A stretch of DNA of 8,698 nt from Flavisolibacter sp. (GTDB taxonomy: Bacteria; Bacteroidota; Bacteroidia; Chitinophagales; Chitinophagaceae), in assembly GCA_013695175.1 (NCBI GenBank), contig JACDAZ010000226.1, positions 1 through 8,698 on the forward strand, read 5' to 3'. The translations under genes were made by a program, and so were the position numbers. Shown here one piece after another: positions 1 through 6,173 of the stretch (position 1 is its first letter; each line of letters opens with the position of its first letter). Below the pieces are notes generated by a model. That model saw only the letters and a list, made by a program, of their open reading frames with translations, had not been told where the DNA came from and did not search any database.

Positions 1-40
1 GTAATAACATATTCGGGAAGTAGCGCAGGCCGGTAGCGCA
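1..40 (+). repeat. Direct repeat, left copy (tRNA leader plus 5' part of tRNA)
   Basis: These 40 bases recur identically at 380-419, a period of 379 bases. The repeat covers 13 bases of leader plus tRNA positions from the acceptor stem through the D arm. The left boundary cannot be judged because the window begins here, so the repeat may be longer. It brackets the GIY-YIG gene together with the second copy. Confidence 0.95.
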
Positions 41-67
41 TGGCGCTTAAGGCGCCAGGGTCGCAGG
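14..67 (+). pseudogene. Truncated tRNA-Pro-like gene with replaced anticodon arm
   Basis: Aligned with the intact tRNA-Pro at 393-466, the acceptor 5' strand (14-20), D arm and joining base are identical up to base 40. The variable loop and 5' T-stem strand (58-67) are identical again. The 17 bases between (41-57) differ at most positions but still form a five-base-pair stem, TGGCG/CGCCA, around a seven-base loop with TAA where the anticodon sits. The copy ends at the T-loop: no T-loop consensus, 3' T-stem or 3' acceptor strand follows. TAA would read a leucine codon, but there is no long variable arm as in tRNA-Leu, so neither a working Leu nor Pro tRNA is expected. I infer a non-functional duplicate; a structural role, such as a cis-acting site for the neighbouring nuclease gene, is possible but unproven. 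Confidence 0.75.
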
Positions 68-74
68 GTAAATT

Positions 75-329
75 ATGAATTTTAAAGTTTATATACTTTG
101 GAGTGAATCGTTACAAAAATTTTACGTTGGAAGTACAAATAATTTGGAGGATAGACTTAAAAGACATAATTCGGGACAAAGTAATTTTACAGCAAAAGGT
201 AAGCCTTGGAGAATGATCTGGAATTTTGAACTTAAAGAAAGGCAGGAAGCTATTAAACTTGAAAATAAAATAAAAAAAAGAGGGATTAGAAGATTTCTTA
301 TTGACGAAAAAATTGAATTTCAAGGTTAA
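75..329 (+). CDS. GIY-YIG nuclease family protein (UPF0213/YhbQ-like)
   Basis: This 84-residue protein is a minimal GIY-YIG endonuclease domain with nothing added. The first signature strand is V5-Y6-I7-L8 and the second is F16-Y17-V18-G19, standing for GIY and YIG. The catalytic arginine is expected at R27 (LEDRLKRHN), with H31 nearby, and the metal-binding glutamate at E63 in KLENKIKKR. Known active residues of the family therefore appear to be present. The length is normal for the single-domain UPF0213 group; its cellular role is not established, and relatives include homing and repair nucleases. The ATG lies seven bases after the tRNA fragment breaks off, at the point where the 3' T-stem would begin. 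There is no convincing Shine-Dalgarno sequence beyond GGG at 66-68. No terminator is visible between this gene and the tRNA-Pro gene 63 bases downstream, so they may share a transcript. Confidence 0.88.
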   Translation: MNFKVYILWSESLQKFYVGSTNNLEDRLKRHNSGQSNFTAKGKPWRMIWNFELKERQEAIKLENKIKKRGIRRFLIDEKIEFQG

Positions 330-379
330 AGATTGGAAAGGGGTAACAAATAGTGCTTTAGGAGCCAGAACCATTAACG

Positions 380-419
380 GTAATAACATATTCGGGAAGT
401 AGCGCAGGCCGGTAGCGCA
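380..419 (+). repeat. Direct repeat, right copy (leader and 5' half of intact tRNA-Pro)
   Basis: Identical to bases 1-40. Identity stops at 419, exactly at the start of the anticodon stem, and resumes for ten bases at 437-446 (matching 58-67). The copy belongs to the functional tRNA-Pro gene. Confidence 0.95.
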
Positions 420-466
420 CCTGGTTTGGGACCAGGGGGTCGCAGGTTCGAATCCTGTCTTCCCGA
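393..466 (+). tRNA. tRNA-Pro (anticodon TGG)
   Basis: All arms fold. The acceptor stem pairs CGGGAAG (393-399) with CTTCCCG (459-465), followed by discriminator A466. The D stem is GCGC/GCGC (402-405, 415-418). The anticodon stem CCTGG/CCAGG (420-424, 432-436) encloses a loop with TGG at 427-429. The variable loop is GGGTC, and the T stem GCAGG/CCTGT has one G-U pair around TTCGAAT. The gene is followed by CTA rather than CCA, so the CCA end would be added enzymatically, as is common in Bacteroidota. It would read proline codons, with U34 allowing wobble. A terminator follows ten bases later. It is the intact partner of the broken copy at 14-67. Confidence 0.98.
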
Positions 467-475
467 CTAAAACAG

Positions 476-507
476 ACAAGGTGGCTTTTTTGCTACCTTG
501 TTTTTTT
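476..507 (+). terminator. Intrinsic terminator of the tRNA-Pro transcript
   Basis: ACAAGGTGGC (476-485) pairs with GCTACCTTGT (492-501) through ten pairs, one of them G-U, around a loop of six T. A run of seven T (501-507) follows. Shape and position directly after the tRNA make this a strong rho-independent terminator. Confidence 0.9.
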
Positions 508-740
508 ATATCATCCTCTGAAACGCTGATCAGGTCTGCGTTCAACTGAAATACCGAATTTGTTTTCGTGAAAGGTTCGCAAACTAAAATTTAAGTAAAA
601 ATTGTATAACTCACAGTTACAACTACCTTATGTACAGACCTGAAGGCCATGCAGAAAATGGACTAATTTTAAAAAAGGAGCAATGCAAGAGGAGCAAAAA
701 ACATGGCTTCTTATAGTTATCACAGAAAAAGTTTAGAATG

Positions 741-1154
741 TCAGTCTTTTTGTTCCGAAAAAAGCTGCTCTTCCAATATGTGAGAGATGACATAATAAAT
801 TTCTTCGGGATCGGTGGGCTTACTTATGAAATGGATGGCTCCCATGCTTTTCAGTTCTGCTGATTCCTCCACCTCTCTGGAAGTTGTGTAGATAAAAACC
901 GGGATGTGTTTTAAGTCAGGGTCACTTTTAAGTTCTACCAAACATTTTCTTCCGTTATACCGGGGCATTTTCAAATCAAGAAATATATAGTCTGGCAAGT
1001 TCTCCGTAGTATTCTTCAATAACTCCATCGCTTGCTGACCGTCTTTGGCAATACTGCAATCAATAGACGCATGAATTTCTTTTACGGCATCTACAAAAAA
1101 TTTGCTGTCATCTGCATCGTCATCAACAATTAACAATCTGATTTTCTTTTCCAT
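741..1154 (-). CDS. Single-domain response regulator (CheY-like receiver)
   Basis: The 137 residues form one receiver domain with no output domain. The acidic pocket is D11-D12 in LLIVDDD, the phosphoacceptor is D60 in IFLDLKMP, the switch threonine is T90 (IPVFIYT), and the conserved lysine is K112 in ISKP, with the usual following proline. All residues needed for phosphorylation are present. Such stand-alone receivers pass phosphate to or from kinases and act through protein contacts, as CheY and Rcp1-type proteins do. It is the last gene of a minus-strand series after the CheB/CheR-kinase and the AraC-type regulator, separated from the latter by 116 bases, so it may also have its own promoter. 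It resembles the divergent receiver at 5327-5731 closely enough to align without gaps across the core. Its partner kinase is presumably the fusion protein, which is an inference from position. Confidence 0.93.
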   Translation of the reverse strand: MEKKIRLLIVDDDADDSKFFVDAVKEIHASIDCSIAKDGQQAMELLKNTTENLPDYIFLDLKMPRYNGRKCLVELKSDPDLKHIPVFIYTTSREVEESAELKSMGAIHFISKPTDPEEIYYVISHILEEQLFSEQKD

Positions 1155-1270
1155 AATTCTGACCTATTCGGTAGCTGTTACTTGTTTATTACAAGAATAC
1201 AGTGTTAGCAAAGGTTTCCGTTTTTATTATTTTATTTGTTATAAAGTAGGCTGAAAAATTTACATTATTC

Positions 1271-1828
1271 TCACATTCGCCAAATATAGTCGGGAGTAAT
1301 TAAAAGCTTTTTAAAATTAGAGGGCGTCTCCCCTGTCACTTTTTTAAACTGCAGGCAAAGATGGGAAACACTACTGTAGTTTAGTTTGTGGGCGATGTCA
1401 GTTATGCTTAAATCTTCATAAATAATTAATTCCTTTACTCTTTCAATTCTGTTTTCTATATAAAACCTTTCGATGGTGCTGCCTTCCAGTTCTGAAAAGA
1501 CATTGGAAAGGTAGGTATAGTCGTAGTCCAATTTTTCACTTAGGTAGGCCGATAGTTTTAAATTAAGTTCCTCACTTTCCGTATTAAACAAATGTATTAT
1601 CAGGACTTTTATAGATTCTACCAAAATCTTTCTTTTGTCCTTCATTAACTCCAACCCATAATGCTTTAAGTCCAAATTTAGTTCTTGTTGTTTTTCTACA
1701 GGAAGTTCAGTCTTCAACGCAATTTTCCCCATTTCTACCAACAGGTAGTCTATTTGCAGATTCTCCAAAACATCGGTAACGGCCATCTTGCACCGTAAGC
1801 AAACCATATTTTTTATGTAAAGTATCAC
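1271..1828 (-). CDS. AraC-family regulator with N-terminal HMA-like CxxC domain
   Basis: This is a 185-residue protein in two parts. Residues 1-62 have the beta-alpha-beta-beta-alpha-beta pattern of a heavy-metal-associated domain, with C10 and C13 in NMVCLRCKM, like the MxCxxC loop of copper chaperones. Residues about 88-175 form an AraC-type double helix-turn-helix; the second motif runs SITDIAHKLNYSSVSHL and ends in the family signature FKKVTGETPSNFKK. The family binds DNA as a transcription factor; metal or thiol sensing by the N-terminal domain is inferred. The start is GTG at 1828: it keeps the first beta-strand (ILYIKN), which the ATG at residue 8 would remove, and a GAGGG sequence lies 14-18 bases upstream. 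It follows the kinase gene after 48 bases with no terminator, so co-transcription is likely. No metal transporter is in view, so the target genes are unknown. Confidence 0.88.
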   Translation of the reverse strand: MILYIKNMVCLRCKMAVTDVLENLQIDYLLVEMGKIALKTELPVEKQQELNLDLKHYGLELMKDKRKILVESIKVLIIHLFNTESEELNLKLSAYLSEKLDYDYTYLSNVFSELEGSTIERFYIENRIERVKELIIYEDLSITDIAHKLNYSSVSHLCLQFKKVTGETPSNFKKLLITPDYIWRM

Positions 1829-1876
1829 ACCAAATTCCCTCTTTAGGATAAGATAGTTTAAATATTGTGCCGGATA

Positions 1877-4800
1877 TTATTGCACTAAGGGAAGAATAAT
1901 ATGAAAAACAGTTCCTTCATTCTCTACAGAAACGGCATATATGTCGCCATGATGGTTCTCCACAATTTTTTTGCACAAGGCCAATCCTACCCCGGTTCCA
2001 TCAAACTCATCCACGGAATGTAGCCGTTCAAAAATTTGGAAAATCTGCGTGGCAAACTGCTGTTCAAACCCAATTCCATTGTCTGAAAACTGAATTTCTA
2101 TATAGGTGCGGCTTTCTCCCAAATTTGCCCGACTGCTTGCTTCCTCTGCCGACAAAGGACGAAATGAAACAGTTACCTCAGGTGCTGTATTCTCCTTGCG
2201 AAATTTAAAAGCATTGGTTAGAATGTTATAAAATAGCTGGTTCATTTGCAAGGGAATGGCATCAATCACCGGCAAAGATTCTTTATAAATGACAGAAGCA
2301 TCAGTTTCTGAAATCAGCAAATCCAGGTCAATCAGCACCGCTTTCAAACAACTATCCAGGTCAGTTTGACTAAACTCCCTTGCGGCTTGTGCAAGTTTGG
2401 AGTATTTCAGCACTTCCCTTATTAATTGAGACATCCGGTCGGCAGCCGTTTGGATTTTATATAAAACCTCCCTTCCATCCGCTGAAACGTTTTCACCAAA
2501 GCTTCTGATGAATGACGAGGCAAAGGTTTTGATTTTGCGAAGTGGTTCCTGTAAATCATGTGAGGCGACAGAAGCAAATTGCAAAAGGTCTTCATTGGCT
2601 TGCTGAAGTTTGGCGTTTGCTTCCACCAAATCTTTTGTTTTATCAAAAACCTGCTGTTCCAGATTTTCAGCAAACAATTTCAGGTTGTCCTCCAATTCTC
2701 TTCTTTCCGTAATGTCTTGCATCGTCAACAAAATCAGTTGCTCATCGGTTGCCTCATTAAGAATTTGAAGGGCATTCAGGTTTAGGCAACTTTTCCTGTT
2801 TGCGTGGACCGTGAGACTTATTTCAAAATTTTCAAACTCTGCATGTTCCGGTAATACTTTTCGCAGTTTTTCGTGCAGGCCCATAATATTCCATAAACCA
2901 TTTTCCCATTCAAAAAACAGTTTGCCTTCAGTTTGAGGCTCAGCAACACCGAACATTTCATAAAAGGCTTTGTTTGCATTTTTAATCCGGAAATCTTTTG
3001 TAAGAATGAGCAACGGCTCATGAATGGTTGTTACAATCGCTTCCGCATATCGTCGGGAATAAACAAGTTGTTCGTTCCGTTCAATCAGCTCCATATTTAG
3101 CGTGGCCAATTCCTCGTTTGTGGATTGAATTTCTTCTTTGGACGTTTCCAACTCTTCGTACAGGCTTTGCATTTCTTCGTGGCTGGAAAGGAGTTCTTCA
3201 TTTGAGCTTTGCAATTCTTCATAAGCCGCTTCCTGGTCTTCAGTGATGGTGTTCATATCCTTGCGAACCTGTTCTAATTCCTTTTCCAGATCTTGTATTT
3301 GAAGAAGGTAGGTGTTTTGTGCGGTTTCTTCATTTATACCGTGCGCTGTCTGCTTTCTCTTTGTATTTTTCGCTGCCTCGTCGGAGAACAATACAAGGAA
3401 ACAAGTTTCAGTAATATTGCGAAGGGGTAATATTTCAATCGTTACTTTTCTTTCATTTTTGTCTATGGGTATGCCTTCTTTTTTTACCGCATCGTTTGTC
3501 AACGCTGCTTTATGCAAGGCATTTCGCAATTCAAAGGACAATCCTTCCTTTGCCATTTTTAAAATGTTGTGGCTTGCTTTGCCGGGCTGGGCTTCTAAGT
3601 AAGGCGAAGTTGATCCCCTGAACTGTAAAATTTCCATTTGGCTATTGACGATGACGCCAACAGGACCATACCTGGCTAAGAGCGCCTCATCTGCTGCATT
3701 TTGAAAATCATCTTTTTTTATTTCGGACAGCTTTGGGTTTTGAGCTTTTTGCGTGGCGCCAACTTTTTTCTGTCCTATGGGTAAATAGCTTTTCCTCCCT
3801 TCTGTTGCTTTCTTTGTGTAAATCTTATCCTGCTTGTTAAGGGTCGTAAATTGCTGCGATGTGAGGCCTGTAGATTCTGATTTGCCTAACAGCAAAATGC
3901 CCTTTTTATTCAGTGCATAGTGAAAGGTGTTTACGGCTTTTATTTGAAGATAAGGCTCCATATAAATGAGAACATTGCGGCAACTTACGAGATCGAGCCT
4001 GGCGAACGGGGGATCATTAAGAAGGTTATGGACAGCGAATACACACATATCCCTGATGGCTTTATTAATTTGATAGCTGCCATCTATTTTGGTAAAAAAT
4101 TGCAGGATGCGCTCTTCTGATACACCGGCCATGTCCCGCTTTTGATAAAGACCACTGCGGGCTTTTGAAATCACCGCTTCAGAAAGATCCGTAGCAAATA
4201 TTTGAACCGTGTTTACGGGCATTTTACCGCTTAGAGTTTCGTACAGACAAATGGCCATTGAATAAGCTTCTTCGCCGGTAGAGCAACCCGCTATCCATAT
4301 CCGGATGGGTTCTCCACTCTTTTTTTCTTCCACCAGGCGTGGGAAAACAGTATCGCACAAAACTTCAAACGTTGCCTGATCACGAAAAAAAGCCGTTACA
4401 GAAATCAATAAATCTTTAAACAGCTCATCCAGCTCATCTTTATTTTCCAGGAGTAAAATGTGGTATTCTTTCAGGCCCGGTATTTTGATCAATTCTTTCC
4501 GCCAGAGGATCCGCCTGCGAATCATGGTTTGTTTGTAGTACGCGAAATCAACACCACGTTTTAATTTAATTAAAGAAAGTATTTTTCTGAACAGTTCATC
4601 TTCACGGATTTCTTCTGTAACCCTAAAATCAGAAGGGGCAATTTTCGCGTTGTCAATGAGCTCGGCCAGTTTACCGGGAATTTCCCCTGGTGAAAGTATA
4701 AAATCAACTACATCGGCATTTATAGCACACTGCGGCATATCGTGATGGGCAGCCGAACCAGAATCTTGCGCAATCGTGAGGCCGCCAACATCTTTAATTG

Positions 4801-5248
4801 TTTTCAAGCCCACAGTACCATCGCTTCCGGTACCTGATAAAACAACGCCTATTGCATGGCCCAGGTGGATCTCGGCCAGTGAAGTAAAGAATACATCAAT
4901 GCTGTTTAACTTTTCACCTTTTATCCGTGGATTCAATTCAAGCACACCATCGTTTGCTATAAGTATTTTATTTGAAGGGATAATGTAAATATGATCCGGC
5001 TCGACTTTTATATGATCCGTGACTTCTATTACAGGCAGTGTTGTTTGTTTTTGAAGGATGTCGGAAAGCTGGCTTTCATGATCGGGTGACAGATGCTGTA
5101 CGAGTATATACGCAAAGCCGGCGCCTTCAGGAATGGCATTGACCAATTGTTTGAAGGCTTGCAACCCTCCGGCGGATGCACCAACGCCTACTACCGGAAA
5201 AAGATTTTCTGACTTTATTTGCTTGGGACTATATACTTTTTTTGGCAT
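1877..5248 (-). CDS. CheB-CheR-coiled coil-PAS-histidine kinase fusion
   Basis: The protein has 1123 residues and no signal peptide or membrane segment, so it is probably cytoplasmic. Residues about 15-200 are a CheB methylesterase lacking its usual receiver; the catalytic triad is S25 (GASAGG), H52 (VQHLSPDH) and D143 (GTGSDGT). Residues about 210-480 are a CheR methyltransferase with SAM-site motif GCSTGEEAYS (321-330), D354 and CRNVLIYM (423-430). A PAS-like segment (about 520-625) leads into a coiled coil (about 645-728) and a second PAS (about 732-850). HisKA carries phospho-accepting H897 in FASVASHDLQEPLR. HATPase_c shows the N box (N1008, N1012), G1 box DNGIG (1056-1060) and G2 box GTGVGL. 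All three enzymes look intact. Classical CheB/CheR modify chemoreceptors; in fusions like this the targets are generally unknown. Two single-domain receivers flank it. The ATG at 5248 is the natural start, giving a full CheB domain. Confidence 0.95.
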   Translation of the reverse strand: MPKKVYSPKQIKSENLFPVVGVGASAGGLQAFKQLVNAIPEGAGFAYILVQHLSPDHESQLSDILQKQTTLPVIEVTDHIKVEPDHIYIIPSNKILIANDGVLELNPRIKGEKLNSIDVFFTSLAEIHLGHAIGVVLSGTGSDGTVGLKTIKDVGGLTIAQDSGSAAHHDMPQCAINADVVDFILSPGEIPGKLAELIDNAKIAPSDFRVTEEIREDELFRKILSLIKLKRGVDFAYYKQTMIRRRILWRKELIKIPGLKEYHILLLENKDELDELFKDLLISVTAFFRDQATFEVLCDTVFPRLVEEKKSGEPIRIWIAGCSTGEEAYSMAICLYETLSGKMPVNTVQIFATDLSEAVISKARSGLYQKRDMAGVSEERILQFFTKIDGSYQINKAIRDMCVFAVHNLLNDPPFARLDLVSCRNVLIYMEPYLQIKAVNTFHYALNKKGILLLGKSESTGLTSQQFTTLNKQDKIYTKKATEGRKSYLPIGQKKVGATQKAQNPKLSEIKKDDFQNAADEALLARYGPVGVIVNSQMEILQFRGSTSPYLEAQPGKASHNILKMAKEGLSFELRNALHKAALTNDAVKKEGIPIDKNERKVTIEILPLRNITETCFLVLFSDEAAKNTKRKQTAHGINEETAQNTYLLQIQDLEKELEQVRKDMNTITEDQEAAYEELQSSNEELLSSHEEMQSLYEELETSKEEIQSTNEELATLNMELIERNEQLVYSRRYAEAIVTTIHEPLLILTKDFRIKNANKAFYEMFGVAEPQTEGKLFFEWENGLWNIMGLHEKLRKVLPEHAEFENFEISLTVHANRKSCLNLNALQILNEATDEQLILLTMQDITERRELEDNLKLFAENLEQQVFDKTKDLVEANAKLQQANEDLLQFASVASHDLQEPLRKIKTFASSFIRSFGENVSADGREVLYKIQTAADRMSQLIREVLKYSKLAQAAREFSQTDLDSCLKAVLIDLDLLISETDASVIYKESLPVIDAIPLQMNQLFYNILTNAFKFRKENTAPEVTVSFRPLSAEEASSRANLGESRTYIEIQFSDNGIGFEQQFATQIFQIFERLHSVDEFDGTGVGLALCKKIVENHHGDIYAVSVENEGTVFHIILPLVQ

Positions 5249-5293
5249 AGTAAAATCGCTTTTACTGAAAGGTTTGCATGTATTACTGTAAAG

Positions 5294-5322
5294 TCGGTAT
5301 ATTCAAACAACTAAGCTACCGA
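5294..5322. promoter_or_regulatory. Inverted repeat in the kinase/receiver divergent promoter region
   Basis: TCGGTA at 5294-5299 and TACCGA at 5317-5322 form an inverted repeat of six bases with a 17-base spacer, ending four bases before the receiver ATG. It could be an operator for a dimeric regulator, or a weak hairpin in the receiver leader. Six-base arms can arise by chance and no clear TAnnTTTG element was found in this gap. Confidence 0.25.
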
Positions 5323-5326
5323 TATA

Positions 5327-5731
5327 ATGCTCGCTTCTAAAGTTATTTATATAATTGACGATGACCGTGATGACCAGGACTTTTTGATTGAGGTGCTGAT
5401 AGAGATAGATTCGACTTTTCAGTGCTTTACAGCAAACAATGGTCAAGAGGGTTTGCAAAAATTAAACAATGGCCTTATCCTTTTTCCAAGCCTTATTTTT
5501 TTAGACCTTAACATGCCCAGGTTTAACGGACGAAGATTTCTAAATGAAATAAAAGAGGATGCGCATTTCGCATCAATACCCGTAATCATTTACTCAACTT
5601 CCTTGTATCAAAAAGACAAGGATGAATTGAAAACAATGGGAGTTGTGGCGTATGTGGAGAAACAAGCCGATCCTTTTGTCTTAAAAGAACTCTTGAGCGG
5701 CATTCTTTCTTCTATACTGTCAACTAATTGA
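5327..5731 (+). CDS. Single-domain response regulator, divergent from the kinase
   Basis: This 134-residue protein consists only of a receiver. The acidic residues are D11-D12 (YIIDDDRDD), the phosphoacceptor is D60 in IFLDLNMPRFNG, the switch residue is S90 (IPVIIYS), and the conserved lysine is K112 in YVEKQ, where the usual proline after lysine is replaced by glutamine. It is transcribed away from the kinase gene with 78 bases between the two starts, so both promoters must lie in that gap. Length and spacing of D11, D60 and K112 match the receiver at 741-1154, which points to duplication of one ancestral receiver. A terminator sits about 100 bases downstream. The likely role is a phosphoacceptor or phosphate sink for the fusion kinase; this rests on position. 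Confidence 0.93.
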   Translation: MLASKVIYIIDDDRDDQDFLIEVLIEIDSTFQCFTANNGQEGLQKLNNGLILFPSLIFLDLNMPRFNGRRFLNEIKEDAHFASIPVIIYSTSLYQKDKDELKTMGVVAYVEKQADPFVLKELLSGILSSILSTN

Positions 5732-5833
5732 ATGTGGGAATTATGTTGTAAAATCAAAAAACAATATAACAAATAGTCTTATAAGATTGGTAGTTTAGTA
5801 CTGGATTTTCATAGGATATTGGATTTTACAAGT

Positions 5834-5857
5834 GGCCGGATTTCTATCCGGCCTTTT
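5834..5857 (+). terminator. Intrinsic terminator downstream of the plus-strand receiver
   Basis: GGCCGGAT (5834-5841) pairs perfectly with ATCCGGCC (5846-5853) around a four-base loop, followed by TTTT and a T-rich stretch. It lies about 100 bases after the receiver stop, leaving a long 3' untranslated region. Confidence 0.85.
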
Positions 5858-6017
5858 ATTTAAAAAGCAATACTCAATAAGGGACATAAATACCGTAAAT
5901 CTTGAAGGATTTGGTTTGAGTTTTCAACCCTTGGGACTACGAGTTAGACAACTTCCTTTTCTCAATTTACTTTTCTTAATGCTTCTATGTTTATGAAATT
6001 GTTGTTGGTAGTGGATG

Positions 6018-6105
6018 TAGCAGCCCCGGCAAGAATCGAACATTTTATTGGCCTTGAAAATGCTTTAGAAAGTTGGCAATTGCTTCTAAATCTATCAGAA
6101 ATGTG
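6018..6105 (-). pseudogene. Decayed tRNA-Arg(TCT)-like remnant
   Basis: Read on the minus strand, a perfect T-loop TTCGATT (6040-6034) is followed by CTTGC, a GC-rich acceptor-like CGGGGCT (6028-6022), a discriminator-like G and then CTA, the same three bases that follow the intact tRNA-Pro. Further upstream, GCAATTG and a TTTCTAA loop with TCT at the anticodon position resemble the centre of a tRNA-Arg, and CTGATAGAT resembles a D arm. The T stem and anticodon stem no longer pair properly, and no matching 5' acceptor strand GCCCCG is present. It therefore cannot fold as a tRNA. I read it as an old tRNA gene or integration-site fragment; the 3' end is the firm part, the rest is resemblance. 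Confidence 0.4.
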
Positions 6106-6130
6106 TTAGAACTCTGTAATGCTTCCAACA

Positions 6131-6158
6131 AAAAAGGTGGCAAATGTTCCACCTTTTT
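6131..6158 (-). terminator. Bidirectional hairpin terminator after the HPF-like gene
   Basis: AAAAAGGTGG (6131-6140) pairs with CCACCTTTTT (6149-6158) around an eight-base loop. On the minus strand it sits 15 bases after the HPF-like stop and ends in a T run; on the plus strand a T run also follows. It can act on transcripts from either side. Confidence 0.85.
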
Positions 6159-6173
6159 ATTTTTATACCAGAA

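Larger units (their letters stand above)
5732..6173. other. Non-coding stretch of about 440 bases
   Basis: No open reading frame with recognisable protein features was found on either strand. The stretch holds the terminator at 5834-5857, the tRNA-like remnant near 6018-6105 and the hairpin at 6131-6158. Between 5858 and 6017 I see only AT-rich sequence with no repeat, promoter or RNA I can name. Confidence 0.7.

Noticed and set aside
7..74. A functional tRNA-Leu(TAA) at the left end
   Set aside because: There is no long variable arm, no T-loop and no 3' half, so it cannot be a working tRNA-Leu.
111..545. A 144-codon minus-strand open frame across the tRNA-Pro and the GIY-YIG gene
   Set aside because: Its middle (GKTGFEPATPWSQTRCATGLRYFPN) is simply the antisense translation of the tRNA-Pro gene, a well-known type of false protein, and the rest is antisense to the nuclease gene.
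1181..1195. Small hairpin CTTGT/ACAAG between the AraC-type and receiver genes
   Set aside because: Five AT-rich pairs with no T run after them; too weak for a terminator and without support as an operator.
2422..4988. Several 60-100-codon open frames on both strands inside the kinase gene
   Set aside because: They overlap a 1123-codon gene with clear domains, have no recognisable motifs and look like shadow frames.
393..6110. A genomic island integrated at tRNA-Pro with the signalling block as cargo
   Set aside because: No copy of the tRNA-Pro 3' end, no integrase and no attachment-site repeat is seen at the right side; the relic near 6018-6105 is of another tRNA type.
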